Assembly: GCF_900107395.1 (NCBI RefSeq)
Contig: NZ_FNPW01000017.1
Location: 62,001 to 126,000 of the forward strand
Length of the DNA stretch: 64,000 nucleotides
Reading direction: 5' to 3'
Source: Pseudomonas sp. NFIX28
Lineage (GTDB): Bacteria; Pseudomonadota; Gammaproteobacteria; Pseudomonadales; Pseudomonadaceae
In this document: positions 1-7,447 of the stretch, in pieces
Position numbering within the stretch: the first letter of the stretch is position 1
How the letters are laid out: each line of letters begins with the position of its first letter
The notes under the pieces: generated by a model
The model's input: only the letters and a program-made list of their open reading frames with translations
The model's database searches: none
What the model was told of the DNA's origin: nothing
Made by a program: the position numbers and the translations under genes

Positions 1-1
1 G

Positions 2-424
2 ATCGACGAAAGCCTGGACATCATGCGCTGGGCCCTGGCCCAGCACGATCCGCAGGACTGGCTATTGAAGGATGATGGGCCGGGCCAACAACGGATCGAG
101 GCGCTGATCGCGGAAAACGACCAGGTGTTCAAGCAGCACCTCAATCGTTACAAATACGCCGAGCGTTATCCCGAGCAGCCGATGGAGCATTACCGCGGCC
201 AGGGAGAAGTATTTCTACAGCAGTTGGATGAACTGTTGAGCCAGCGCGACTACTTGCTGGCGGATCATCCGTGCCTGGCGGACATGGCCCTGGCGCCTTT
301 CGTGCGGCAGTTCGCCCATGTCGATCGCGAGTGGTTCGCGCAGGCGCCTTACCCGCATTTGCAGCGCTGGTTGCAGCGGTTCCTGGAGTCGGAGCTGTTC
401 ACCCAGGTGATGGCCAAGGCCTGA
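2..424 (+). CDS. Glutathione S-transferase family protein, C-terminal part
   Basis: The frame is open from the window edge, so the N-terminal thioredoxin-like domain lies outside. What remains is the helical GST C-domain: an opening IDESLDIMRWAL helix and the late motif LADMALAPFVRQFAHVD, which in GSTs carries the N-capping box that holds the domain together. About 140 residues are visible, ending in TGA at 422-424. Family members conjugate or reduce small electrophiles with glutathione in the cytoplasm; the substrate cannot be told from this part. The gene is followed at once by an inverted repeat. Family assignment is good, subfamily is not. Confidence 0.8.
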   Translation: MDESLDIMRWALAQHDPQDWLLKDDGPGQQRIEALIAENDQVFKQHLNRYKYAERYPEQPMEHYRGQGEVFLQQLDELLSQRDYLLADHPCLADMALAPFVRQFAHVDREWFAQAPYPHLQRWLQRFLESELFTQVMAKA

Positions 425-439
425 ACCTGCGCCCATTCC

Positions 440-540
440 GTAGGAGAGAAGCTTGCTCGCGAAAAAAACCGCAACGATAACGCGGTATGACGGATACATC
501 GCCGCTGCGCGGCTATCGCGAGCAAGCTTCGCTCCTACAG
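440..540. repeat. Intergenic palindromic repeat, family A
   Basis: The ends GTAGGAG...CTCCTAC are inverted and enclose a second inverted pair, GCTTGCTCGCGA...TCGCGAGCAAGC, so the roughly 100-nt unit can fold into one long imperfect hairpin. The same family recurs near 47050, 58755, 58886, 61621 and 62829-62985. It lies just after the GST gene and may act as an mRNA 3' stabiliser or terminator; it looks like a genus-typical REP-like element. Confidence 0.75.
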
Positions 541-567
541 AAGATTGTGTTGTTTCGAGAGTTGCAT

Positions 568-825
568 TCAGGCCAGCACGCTGCACATCTGCAACGCCGA
601 GCAATCGACGCTGAACGGGCCGAAGTAGGCGGCCTTGGGCTTGGCTGGCGGGTTGCCGGCCAACAGGCCCTGGGCCTTGGCGGTTTCAATGTTGTGGGCA
701 ATGTTGTGATTGCATTCGATGGCGCGGGCCAGCGAGCCCGCCGAGCCCTGCCCTATCCCCAGCAAGGACGCGCCATTGGTCATGAACGCCAGGAAGGCAA
801 TGACCCAGAACCTGCGTCCTTTCAT
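568..825 (-). CDS. Small exported or membrane protein of unknown function
   Basis: This 85-residue protein opens with a Lys/Arg-containing start and a hydrophobic stretch (residues 7-25, FWVIAFLAFMTNGASLLGIG) that could be a signal or anchor. The remainder has two cysteines near the C-terminus (VDCSALQMCSV). The ATG overlaps the stop of the preceding 68-residue gene in an ATGA junction and has GGGAG upstream, which is typical of translational coupling. I do not recognise a named family. The coupling and the RBS support it as real; the function is unknown. Confidence 0.6.
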   Translation of the reverse strand: MKGRRFWVIAFLAFMTNGASLLGIGQGSAGSLARAIECNHNIAHNIETAKAQGLLAGNPPAKPKAAYFGPFSVDCSALQMCSVLA

Positions 826-1028
826 AGCAGCGCCACTCCCGCATCCATGGAGTGCTCGGCGGCTTGCGCGCGGTGTTCGAACTGGATGGCCGGGTAAGCG
901 ACGTGGATCGGCGGTTGCGCCACCGATGGGGTCTGGGCCGAGAGGCTGACCAGGAGGACCATGGCCAGGTACAAGCCGATGGCGACATAGGCGCCGCGCT
1001 TGGCAGAGGTGAGAATCGAGCGGGCCAT
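822..1028 (-). CDS. Small single-pass membrane protein of unknown function
   Basis: The 68-residue product has a basic N-terminus and one hydrophobic helix (about residues 13-30, AYVAIGLYLAMVLLVSLS), followed by a short polar Pro/Gln/His-rich tail predicted to lie outside the membrane. The ATG is preceded by GGAG at good spacing. It is the first gene of a two-gene unit with the 85-residue ORF that overlaps its stop codon. No family is recognised. The pattern (tiny, membrane, coupled) suggests a genus-restricted envelope peptide pair, but no role can be assigned. Confidence 0.6.
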   Translation of the reverse strand: MARSILTSAKRGAYVAIGLYLAMVLLVSLSAQTPSVAQPPIHVAYPAIQFEHRAQAAEHSMDAGVALL

Positions 1029-1141
1029 GATGGTCTCCGTGGGCGTGTTTCAGTGCTCACAGAATCCGTTAAAAACGCCCGCCGCAGAAACCACCTCGGT
1101 GCATAGTCACCATCAGTTGGATTGATCGTTAGCCCGGCCCA

Positions 1142-1267
1142 TCAATCCTGCAGCAGGGTCAGCATGCGCTCGCGGGAAGTTTCCGGCTCGCCTTCGACAG
1201 GCTGGGCAGCCGAGAGAATCGGGGTGGAATAGAGGAACAGAAGAACCACTGCCAGACGCATCGCCAT
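1142..1267 (-). CDS. 41-residue exported peptide, unknown function
   Basis: This very short ORF starts MAMRLAVVLLFLYSTPILSAA, a near-ideal Sec signal peptide with likely cleavage after SAA or SAAQ. The mature part is only about 20 residues, acidic, and ends TLLQD. AAGGA lies 8 nt upstream of the ATG. No homologue is recognised. The signal peptide and RBS are the evidence for a gene. It is transcribed toward the two small membrane genes but is separated from them by about 110 nt. Confidence 0.5.
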   Translation of the reverse strand: MAMRLAVVLLFLYSTPILSAAQPVEGEPETSRERMLTLLQD

Positions 1268-1382
1268 GCTGTCGATCCTTGGAAAAGAGGGGTCAATAAA
1301 TTAGCGTCAAATTTAAACATATGGCGATATGACATTACCAAGCTAATTTGCCTGGCATGGGGGAAAACGTCGCATACAGGTG

Positions 1383-1457
1383 ATGCAGGAGCGACATCAC
1401 TGCCGGTTCGCTGGATGGACAAGCCATTCAGGGAAGCCAGTGACTTCGCTCCTGCAT
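1383..1457. repeat. Near-perfect 75-nt inverted repeat (hairpin)
   Basis: The arms ATGCAGGAGCGA-CATCACTG and CAGTGACTTCGCTCCTGCAT pair with few mismatches. An inner pair, CTGGATGG/CCATTCAG, extends the stem toward a small loop. It lies downstream of the 59-residue minus-strand gene and upstream of the 41-residue one. It could be a 3' end structure, and it resembles family A (AGGAGC...GCTCCT) with a different core. Confidence 0.65.
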
Positions 1458-1478
1458 ACCTGGGTGTTGTGGGGAGTT

Positions 1479-1658
1479 TCAGTGTTGGATCTTGTGATCC
1501 AGCGCGGCGTAGAAGTTGGCGCTTTGTTGCAGGTATTTCTGGGTGTAGGTGTGGGTCGCGGATTTTTTCTCGCGGATTTCCACGTTGGCGCTGGCTGGCA
1601 GGGCCACGGTGGCGGAAATGGCGGAAGCGGCGATCACGGAGAAGAGATTGAAATTCAT
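1479..1658 (-). CDS. 59-residue exported protein, unknown function
   Basis: The N-terminus MNFNLFSVIAASAISATVAL with PASA ahead of the mature part is a clear signal peptide. The mature peptide of about 35 residues is rich in charged and aromatic residues (EIREKK, HTYTQKYLQQ, NFYAALDHKIQH). Several Pseudomonas genomes carry very short periplasmic proteins of this style, but I cannot name a family. A hairpin follows the stop. No strong ribosome binding site is visible upstream of the start, so confidence rests on the signal peptide. Confidence 0.5.
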   Translation of the reverse strand: MNFNLFSVIAASAISATVALPASANVEIREKKSATHTYTQKYLQQSANFYAALDHKIQH

Positions 1659-1799
1659 TGGATAAACCCTCGTATGCAGTCGGCTTGTTTGCCCGGAAGC
1701 CTTGATGCGCCGGGCCGTGAAGCAAAACTACGCCCGAGGGTTGGCGGGTTGAAATCTTTTCCAGCAGTAGCAGATATCAGCGTCATTAATAGAACGGCT

Positions 1800-1822
1800 C
1801 AGGCCCCGGCAGCCGGGGCCTG
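1800..1822 (-). terminator. Possible terminator after the lactonase gene
   Basis: A perfect 10-bp stem (CAGGCCCCGG/CCGGGGCCTG) with a 3-nt loop begins just past the lactonase stop codon. On the minus strand it is followed by AGCCGTTCTATT, a poor T-run, so efficiency as an intrinsic terminator is uncertain. Confidence 0.5.
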
Positions 1823-1826
1823 CGGC

Positions 1827-2999
1827 CTATTGACGCACCAGGAACTTGATATCGCTGGGTGAATCGAACGGCAGTTTTTGCACGGTCTTGCCGAGGAATC
1901 CGGTCTTGGCGTCGCGCTCGATCACCACGATCTCGTTGCTCTTCTGGTTGCCGATCAGCACGTACTTGTTGCTCGGGTCGAGGCTGAACTCACGAGGATG
2001 ATCGCCCTCCACCGAGCGGCGCTGGATTTCCTTGAGCTGGCCTGTGGCCTCGTCGATGGCAAATACCAGCAGCTGATTGGCCTTGCCGCGGTTACTCACG
2101 TACAGGTACTTGCCGTCCTTAGAGGCATGCAGCGCACCCGCCGACTTCTTGTCCTTGCCGCCGTTGGTCAAGTCGAGGATCTGCTTCTGGGTCAGCTTGC
2201 CGTCCTGGTAATCGAACATCGCCACCTGGGCGCTCATTTCCAGGGTCAGGTAGGCGTGCTTGCCGTCGGCGCTGAACAGCAAGTGCCGTGGGCCGCTGCC
2301 CGGCGGCAGCTCGACGAATGCCGGCTCGGCCGCGATCAGTGGATGTTCGGCGTTGGCCTTGGGGTCGTAGCGGTAGATAAAGACCTTGTCCGCGCCCAGG
2401 TCGCTGGCGAACACGAATTGGCCGTCCGGCGACGACACCACCGAATGCACGTGGGCCGAGGCCTGGCGCTCGGGGTTGGCCCGGCTGCCCGGGTGGCTGC
2501 TGAGCTGGACCACCGGCGACAGTTTGCCGTCGGTGCCGACTGGCAAGACCGCCAGGCTGCCGCCCGGATCTTCGGCCACCGAATAGTTGCTGACGAACAG
2601 GTAACGGCCATCGTCGCTCAGGCTCGAATGCGTCGGCTCGTTGCCCAGGCTCTGCACCTGGCTGATCGGGTTCAGCTTGCGGCTCTTGGCTTCGATACTG
2701 AAACTGCTGACCCGGCCAATCGCGTCGGCTTGCCCTGGCCCGTTTTCATTGACCACGAACAGTTGCTTCTGGTCCTTGGACAGGGTCAGCCACGACGGGT
2801 TGGCGCTCTTGACCACCTGCAGAGGTTTAGCGTCGATCTTGCCGGTGCGGACGTCGAACTTGAGGCGGTAGATGCCCTCGCTCTGGCCCTGGGTGTAGGA
2901 GCCGACCAGCACTTCCTGGGTCTCGACCGGCGCGGCCTGCACGGCCATGGCGCCGACACTGCCGGCCATCAGCAATGGCCAGAAGTTACGCATCCTCAT
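1827..2999 (-). CDS. Periplasmic lactonase family (6-phosphogluconolactonase-like beta-propeller) protein
   Basis: The 390-residue protein starts with a signal peptide (MRMRNFWPLLMAGSVGAMA, cleavage near VQA). A seven-bladed propeller of the YVTN/lactonase type follows, with blade openings such as VLVGSYTQGQSEGIYRL, SLSDDGRYLFVSNYS, SSPDGQFVFASDLG, GPRHLLFSADGKHAYL and HASKDGKYLYVSNRG. The chosen ATG has GAGGAGG six bases upstream; longer frames would place the start on or before this site. Family members such as cytoplasmic Pgl hydrolyse 6-phosphogluconolactone, but the export signal argues for another lactone substrate in the periplasm. The start overlaps the end of the upstream small gene, so the two are probably co-transcribed. 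Confidence 0.85.
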   Translation of the reverse strand: MRMRNFWPLLMAGSVGAMAVQAAPVETQEVLVGSYTQGQSEGIYRLKFDVRTGKIDAKPLQVVKSANPSWLTLSKDQKQLFVVNENGPGQADAIGRVSSFSIEAKSRKLNPISQVQSLGNEPTHSSLSDDGRYLFVSNYSVAEDPGGSLAVLPVGTDGKLSPVVQLSSHPGSRANPERQASAHVHSVVSSPDGQFVFASDLGADKVFIYRYDPKANAEHPLIAAEPAFVELPPGSGPRHLLFSADGKHAYLTLEMSAQVAMFDYQDGKLTQKQILDLTNGGKDKKSAGALHASKDGKYLYVSNRGKANQLLVFAIDEATGQLKEIQRRSVEGDHPREFSLDPSNKYVLIGNQKSNEIVVIERDAKTGFLGKTVQKLPFDSPSDIKFLVRQ

Positions 3000-3285
3000 G
3001 TTCATCCTCCTCATCGTTACGGGCGCTGAAAGCACTCATGCACACCAGGCGGTGCTCACCGGAATCGCCGACGATGGTCCAGCTCTGCAGGGTGTCGTCG
3101 AAGGTCGCGGCGTTGACCTGGGCCAGGCTGAAGCTCCAGCGCTTGGCCGCGCGACCGTCCATGCATTCGATCAGCAGGCGCTGGTCGTCAAGGGTGAAGT
3201 CGAAGGCGTGCAGCCCGTCGATTTCCAGCATGTCGCAGGCTTGGAGGGCAGTGAGCAAGGTGTCTGTTGCGGCAGTCATGATCAT
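2986..3285 (-). CDS. Conserved small cytoplasmic protein (possibly DUF5629)
   Basis: The 99-residue soluble acidic protein has a core LEIDGLHAFDFTLDDQRLLIECMDG and a C-terminal acidic tail EEDEHEDA. It resembles the Pseudomonas-specific DUF5629 group, though I name this only tentatively. Its 3' end overlaps the start of the lactonase gene by about 14 bases, suggesting coupled translation. Two in-frame ATGs (3285 and 3279) are possible starts; neither has a strong ribosome binding site. Function unknown. Confidence 0.65.
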   Translation of the reverse strand: MIMTAATDTLLTALQACDMLEIDGLHAFDFTLDDQRLLIECMDGRAAKRWSFSLAQVNAATFDDTLQSWTIVGDSGEHRLVCMSAFSARNDEEDEHEDA

Positions 3286-3378
3286 CAGTCAGCAATGGAA
3301 AGCGGCCATGATAACGGGTCCGGCGCGGCGCGGCTGTAGTGGCACTACAAAGTTCGCGCGCCCCATTGCTACAAACCT

Positions 3379-3487
3379 TGTAGCCGCTGGCGAAGCCTGC
3401 GCCAGGGCCGGAGGCCCTCCTGGGCCCGGAAGACCGCTGCGACCGTGCCGGTCGATCGCAGCCTCGCGAGCTCGGCAGCGGCTACAG
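3379..3487. repeat. Intergenic palindromic repeat, family B
   Basis: The termini TGTAGCCGCTGGCGAAG and GAGCTCGGCAGCGGCTACA are inverted. The inner part carries GACCGTGCCGGTC. This ~110-nt family also occurs at 9080 and inside the tandem arrays at 29690 and 37535. It sits between the exporter operon and the small gene at 2986. Confidence 0.7.
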
Positions 3488-3503
3488 GTCACGGAGACGG
3501 GCA

Positions 3504-3534
3504 TAAAAAAACCGCGACCTGGGTCGCGGTTTTG
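3504..3534 (-). terminator. Intrinsic terminator of the RND exporter operon
   Basis: On the minus strand an 8-bp G+C-rich stem (CCGCGACC/GGTCGCGG) is followed by a run of seven T, 18 bases past the exporter stop codon. This is a textbook Rho-independent terminator. Confidence 0.85.
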
Positions 3535-3551
3535 CTTGGAGCCTGGAGGGC

Positions 3552-5927
3552 TTAGTGGGCGAACAGCGAGCTGCCCTTCTGCCCCGCCAGTTTTTCCGGC
3601 TTGATCAGGAACCGCGCCAGTGCCGGCAGCAGCCACAGCGCGCCGAACATGTTCCACAGGAGCATGAAGGTCAGCATCAGGCCCATGTCGGCCTGGAACT
3701 TGATGGCCGAGAAGATCCAGGTCGCCACGCCGATGGCCAGGCAAAGGCCGGTGAACAGCACCGCCTTGCCGGTGGATTTCAGGGTCTGGTAGTAGGCTTC
3801 CTGCAACGGCAGGCCGGCACGCAGGAAGCTTTCCAGGCGGCTGTAGATATAGATCCCGTAGTCCACGCCGATCCCCACCCCGAGCGCCACCACCGGCAAG
3901 GTCGCGACCTTGACGCCGATGCCCATGAACGCCATCAGCGCGTTGCCCAGCACCGAGGTCAGCACCAGCGGCAGGACGATGCACAGGGTCGCCGCCCAGG
4001 AGCGGAAGGTGATCATGCACATGACCGCCACGCAGATGTACACCAGCACCAGGATGATCAGCTCGGACTTCTTGATCACTTCGTTGGTGGCTGCCTCGAT
4101 CCCGGCGTTACCGGCCGCCAGGAGGAATTCCAGGCCTTCCTTGTTGTGCTCCTTGGCGAATTCCTGCACCGCATGCACCGCGCGGTCGAGGGTCTCGGCC
4201 TTGTGGTCGTTGAGGAAGATCAGCACCGGCGCCAGCGAGCAATTGTTGTTGTACAGGCCATCGGCCCGGGCGATGGAGTTGTTCAACACGTCCGGGTTGC
4301 GCGACAGGGTTTCCCATTTCAGGTTGCCCTCGTTCATGCCCTTGATCATCTGCTTGGACACGGTCACCAGGGAAATCGCCGACTGCACGCCCTCGGTGTT
4401 CTGCATCTTCCACATCAGTTCGTCGATCGGCGCCATGGCTTCGTAGCGCGAGCAGCCTTCGGATGCGGTCTTGACCATTACCACCAGCACGTCGGAACTG
4501 GTGGAATAGTTGTTGATGATGAAGTTGTTGTCCTTGTTGTAGCGCGAGTCCGGGCGCAGTTCCGGCGCGCCCTGGTCGAGGTCGCCGATCTTCAGGTTCT
4601 GGCTGTACCAAAGGCCGCCACCGAAGGCCAGCAAGGCCAGGAAGATCGAGACCGGCGCGACTTTCGGGCTGGCGAAGTTCGACAGCAGGCGCCAGAACGG
4701 ATGCTCGCGGGTGGCGTCCTTCTTGCTGCGCTCGATCGCCCGCTTGCTGATGCCGACATAGGAAATCGCCACCGGCAGCAGGATCAGGTTGGTGAACACG
4801 ATCACCGCCACGCCGATGGACGCGCCGATGGCCAGTTCGCGAATCACCCCGATGTCGATGATCAACAGCGTGATGAAGCCCACGGCGTCGGCGAGGATCG
4901 CGATCATCCCCGGCAAAAACAGCTGGCGGAAGGTGCGCCGGGCGGCGGTCAGGGCGTTGTCGGCGCCGCTCGATTGCAGGGCGATACCGTTGATTTTCTG
5001 CACGCCATGGGAAATGCCGATGGCGAAGATCAGGAACGGCACCAGCATCGAATACGGGTCGAGGCCGAAACCCACGGCGTGCATCAGGCCCAGCTGCCAG
5101 ACCACCGCCACCAGGGTGGTGATGAGCACGGCGATGGTGCTGCGGATGCACCAGGTGAACCAGTACAGCAACACCAGGGTGATAAGGAAGGCGACGCCGA
5201 AGAACATCACCACCATGATCAGGCCGTCGATCAGGTCGCCGACCTTCTTGGCGAAACCGACGATGTGAATCTTCACATTGGGGTTCTGCACCTCGAACTT
5301 GTCGCGGATCTTCTCTTCAAGCTGGTGGGAGAATTTCTGGTAGTCCAGGGCCAGCAGCTTGCCCTGGTCTTCCGGGTCCGGGTAGGACTCCAGCAGCGGA
5401 ATGTCGACGATGCTCGACTTGAAGTCGTTGGCCACCAGGCGCCCGACCTGCCCCGACTTGAGCACGTTGTTGCGCAGCAGGTCGAGGCTGTCGGCCGAGC
5501 CGTTGTAACTCTGCGGGATCACTTCGCCGCCGGCGAAGCCTTCCTCCGTCACCTCGGTCCAGCGCACGCTGGGGCTCCACAGCGACTTGAGGCCCGAGCG
5601 GTCGACGCCGGAGATGTAGAACACCTCGTCGTGGATCTGCCGCAGCGTCTCCATGTATTCCTTGGTGAAGATGTCACCGTCCTTGGCCTCCACCGAGATG
5701 CGCACGGTGTTGCCCAGGTTCGCCAGGTCGTTGCGATGCTCCATCATCTTCTCGATGAAGGGATGCTCGAGCGGGATCATTTTCTCGAAGCTGGTAGACG
5801 GCTTGATCAGCGTCGCCTGCCAGAACAGGAAGACGCTGACCAGCAGGCAGATCACGATCACTGCCGGGCGGTTGTTGAAGATCAGACGTTCGAGAAACGT
5901 CGCCTTGTCGGTTTGATGACTGGTCAT
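3552..5927 (-). CDS. RND/MMPL-family exporter
   Basis: This 791-residue inner-membrane protein has the MMPL layout. A single TM helix lies near residue 20-40, then a large periplasmic domain and five clustered helices (from VVMFFGVAFLITLVLLYWF). A second periplasmic domain follows, then a second helix cluster containing GVGIGVDYGIYIYSR, the conserved proton-relay region. Such proteins export hydrophobic substrates (lipids, hopanoids) using the proton gradient. The upstream gene encodes a YCF48-like periplasmic partner 47 bases away, so the two form an operon. In many Pseudomonas the pair is preceded by DUF1302 and DUF1329 genes; these are absent here. The substrate is unknown. Confidence 0.88.
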   Translation of the reverse strand: MTSHQTDKATFLERLIFNNRPAVIVICLLVSVFLFWQATLIKPSTSFEKMIPLEHPFIEKMMEHRNDLANLGNTVRISVEAKDGDIFTKEYMETLRQIHDEVFYISGVDRSGLKSLWSPSVRWTEVTEEGFAGGEVIPQSYNGSADSLDLLRNNVLKSGQVGRLVANDFKSSIVDIPLLESYPDPEDQGKLLALDYQKFSHQLEEKIRDKFEVQNPNVKIHIVGFAKKVGDLIDGLIMVVMFFGVAFLITLVLLYWFTWCIRSTIAVLITTLVAVVWQLGLMHAVGFGLDPYSMLVPFLIFAIGISHGVQKINGIALQSSGADNALTAARRTFRQLFLPGMIAILADAVGFITLLIIDIGVIRELAIGASIGVAVIVFTNLILLPVAISYVGISKRAIERSKKDATREHPFWRLLSNFASPKVAPVSIFLALLAFGGGLWYSQNLKIGDLDQGAPELRPDSRYNKDNNFIINNYSTSSDVLVVMVKTASEGCSRYEAMAPIDELMWKMQNTEGVQSAISLVTVSKQMIKGMNEGNLKWETLSRNPDVLNNSIARADGLYNNNCSLAPVLIFLNDHKAETLDRAVHAVQEFAKEHNKEGLEFLLAAGNAGIEAATNEVIKKSELIILVLVYICVAVMCMITFRSWAATLCIVLPLVLTSVLGNALMAFMGIGVKVATLPVVALGVGIGVDYGIYIYSRLESFLRAGLPLQEAYYQTLKSTGKAVLFTGLCLAIGVATWIFSAIKFQADMGLMLTFMLLWNMFGALWLLPALARFLIKPEKLAGQKGSSLFAH

Positions 5928-5974
5928 GGAAGTGTTCCCGCCTTCTTATTATTGGCCCGGCTTGCTTGCCCTGA

Positions 5975-7024
5975 TTATTTTCCGAGATCGGCGCCATTCG
6001 GCGAGGTCGAGCGCACACCGCCCTGCCCCGCCAGAATCAGGTTGCCATTGCCGGCCGCGGTCACCGCTGCCAGGGAGATCCGGTCCGGACGGTTGTAGAC
6101 GCTGAACGTCACGCCGTTGTCGGTGCTGCGCACCACGCTGCCGCCGTTGCCGACGATCACCAGCGAGCCGTCCTCCAGCAGCGTGGCGCCGGACAAGCCG
6201 AACTCCAGGCTGCCGCGTGCCGCCTTGAGCTCGACCTGCTCCCAGGTGCCGCCGAAATCCGTGGAGCGATAGAGGTTGCCGCGCAGGCCGTAAGCCAGCA
6301 GCGTGGCGGGCTGCGCGGTGCCGATCACGCCGAAGAACGAACCTTCATAAGGGCTTTCGAGGCGCTCCCAGGTCTGCCCCCAGTCGGCGGAGCGGAACAT
6401 GCTGCCCTGCTCGCCGACGATGAACAGGCCGGAATCCTTCACCGCGGCGATCGCGTTGAGGTGGTATTGGTCTTCGTTGTCCAGGCGGTCGCTGGCGTCT
6501 TCCCAGGTCTTGCCACCGTCGGTGGTGGCCAGCAGCGCGCCATAGGCACCCACGGCAAAACCGTTGCTGGTGTCCTGGAACCACACGTCCAGCAGCGGCG
6601 CTTCGCGCTTGAGGTCTTCGAATTGCTTGGTCCAGGTCAGGCCGCCGTCTTCGCTGGCGAGCACCTGGGCATCGTGGCCGACGGCCCAGCCATGCTTGGC
6701 GTCGACGAAATACACCGCGGTCAGCAGTTGGCGGGTCGGCACCTTGGCCTGGATCCAGGTCTGGCCCTGGTCGTCGGAATAGAGAATGTGCCCACGATCG
6801 CCGACGGCGACCAGGCGCGAACCGGCATGCACGACATCGAGCATCAAGCCCTTGCTGGCCTTGGCCGATTCGGTGGAATAGACAGTGTCCGCCGCAGACG
6901 CAGCGGCCTGGACGGGAGCCGGCAACAGGGCGACTCCCAACAGCGAGAGCGCTGTAGCCAGCAACGCAAATCTGCGCAAGGCCGGCGGGCGGCAGGAACT
7001 CACACCCATGACAGGCTCACTCAT
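5975..7024 (-). CDS. YCF48/BNR-repeat periplasmic protein, RND partner
   Basis: The 349-residue protein has a signal peptide after the basic start (FALLATALSLLGVALLPAP, cleavage near VQA). A propeller of BNR/YCF48 repeats follows, each carrying the S-x-D-x-G-x-T-W Asp-box: YSDDQGQTW, ASEDGGLTW, ATTDGGKTW, RSADWGQTW, RSTDFGGTW, RSTDNGVTF. Ycf48 itself is a photosystem II assembly factor; in Pseudomonas the fold is used as a companion of MMPL exporters. The chosen ATG has GGGGGAGAGG upstream, whereas the ATG five codons earlier has none. It precedes the exporter gene in the same operon. Confidence 0.85.
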   Translation of the reverse strand: MSEPVMGVSSCRPPALRRFALLATALSLLGVALLPAPVQAAASAADTVYSTESAKASKGLMLDVVHAGSRLVAVGDRGHILYSDDQGQTWIQAKVPTRQLLTAVYFVDAKHGWAVGHDAQVLASEDGGLTWTKQFEDLKREAPLLDVWFQDTSNGFAVGAYGALLATTDGGKTWEDASDRLDNEDQYHLNAIAAVKDSGLFIVGEQGSMFRSADWGQTWERLESPYEGSFFGVIGTAQPATLLAYGLRGNLYRSTDFGGTWEQVELKAARGSLEFGLSGATLLEDGSLVIVGNGGSVVRSTDNGVTFSVYNRPDRISLAAVTAAGNGNLILAGQGGVRSTSPNGADLGK

Positions 7025-7447
7025 AGACCTCTCCCCCATTTATTATTGTTAGGTCGTTCAACCTTTACAGGGCGCCGTTCAGGGCGTGCCGATCGACTGG
7101 CGATTCCGGACACCGTCCTGAAACCTGCAATCTAGAGCCCCTTCGGAAGCAGACCTATCCTATCGGGCTTTAGAAACTTCTGACAATCGACACCACGTTA
7201 TCTTTTGTTAACCACCGCCCCCAAGCCTGGGACCTGAATATTTCGGCATTCGCAGGCCTGATCGATACTGGCTTGGCGTACGAAGCGTAGTCGAGGCGGC
7301 AGCGAAGCCACCGCGAAATCCACTCCCTTGCTTGCCCAGGGCCCGTGCAGCTAGTCGCGCAAAGACTGATCCGGGTATGGGCCCGCGCTCGCCGGCTTTG
7401 GCTATGATGAGCTGCGCGGTTTGCGAGCCGGACCTCAGGAGTGAATC
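7025..7447. other. Divergent intergenic region, 423 bases, no gene found
   Basis: It separates the exporter operon (minus) from the SulP gene (plus). No ORF with an RBS, no palindromic repeat of families A or B and no convincing promoter hexamers were found. It must carry promoters for both sides; the AT-rich patch near 7180-7245 is the likeliest place. Confidence 0.4.

Noticed and set aside
3555..6098. Long plus-strand frame of 847 residues
   Set aside because: It is antisense to the RND exporter, composed of His/Gln/Arg/Gly-rich low-complexity sequence typical of the shadow frame in high-G+C DNA, and has no domain.
7025..7447. Sigma-54 type promoter (GG-N10-GC) before the SulP gene
   Set aside because: Only partial matches to TGGCAC-N5-TTGC; none positioned convincingly.
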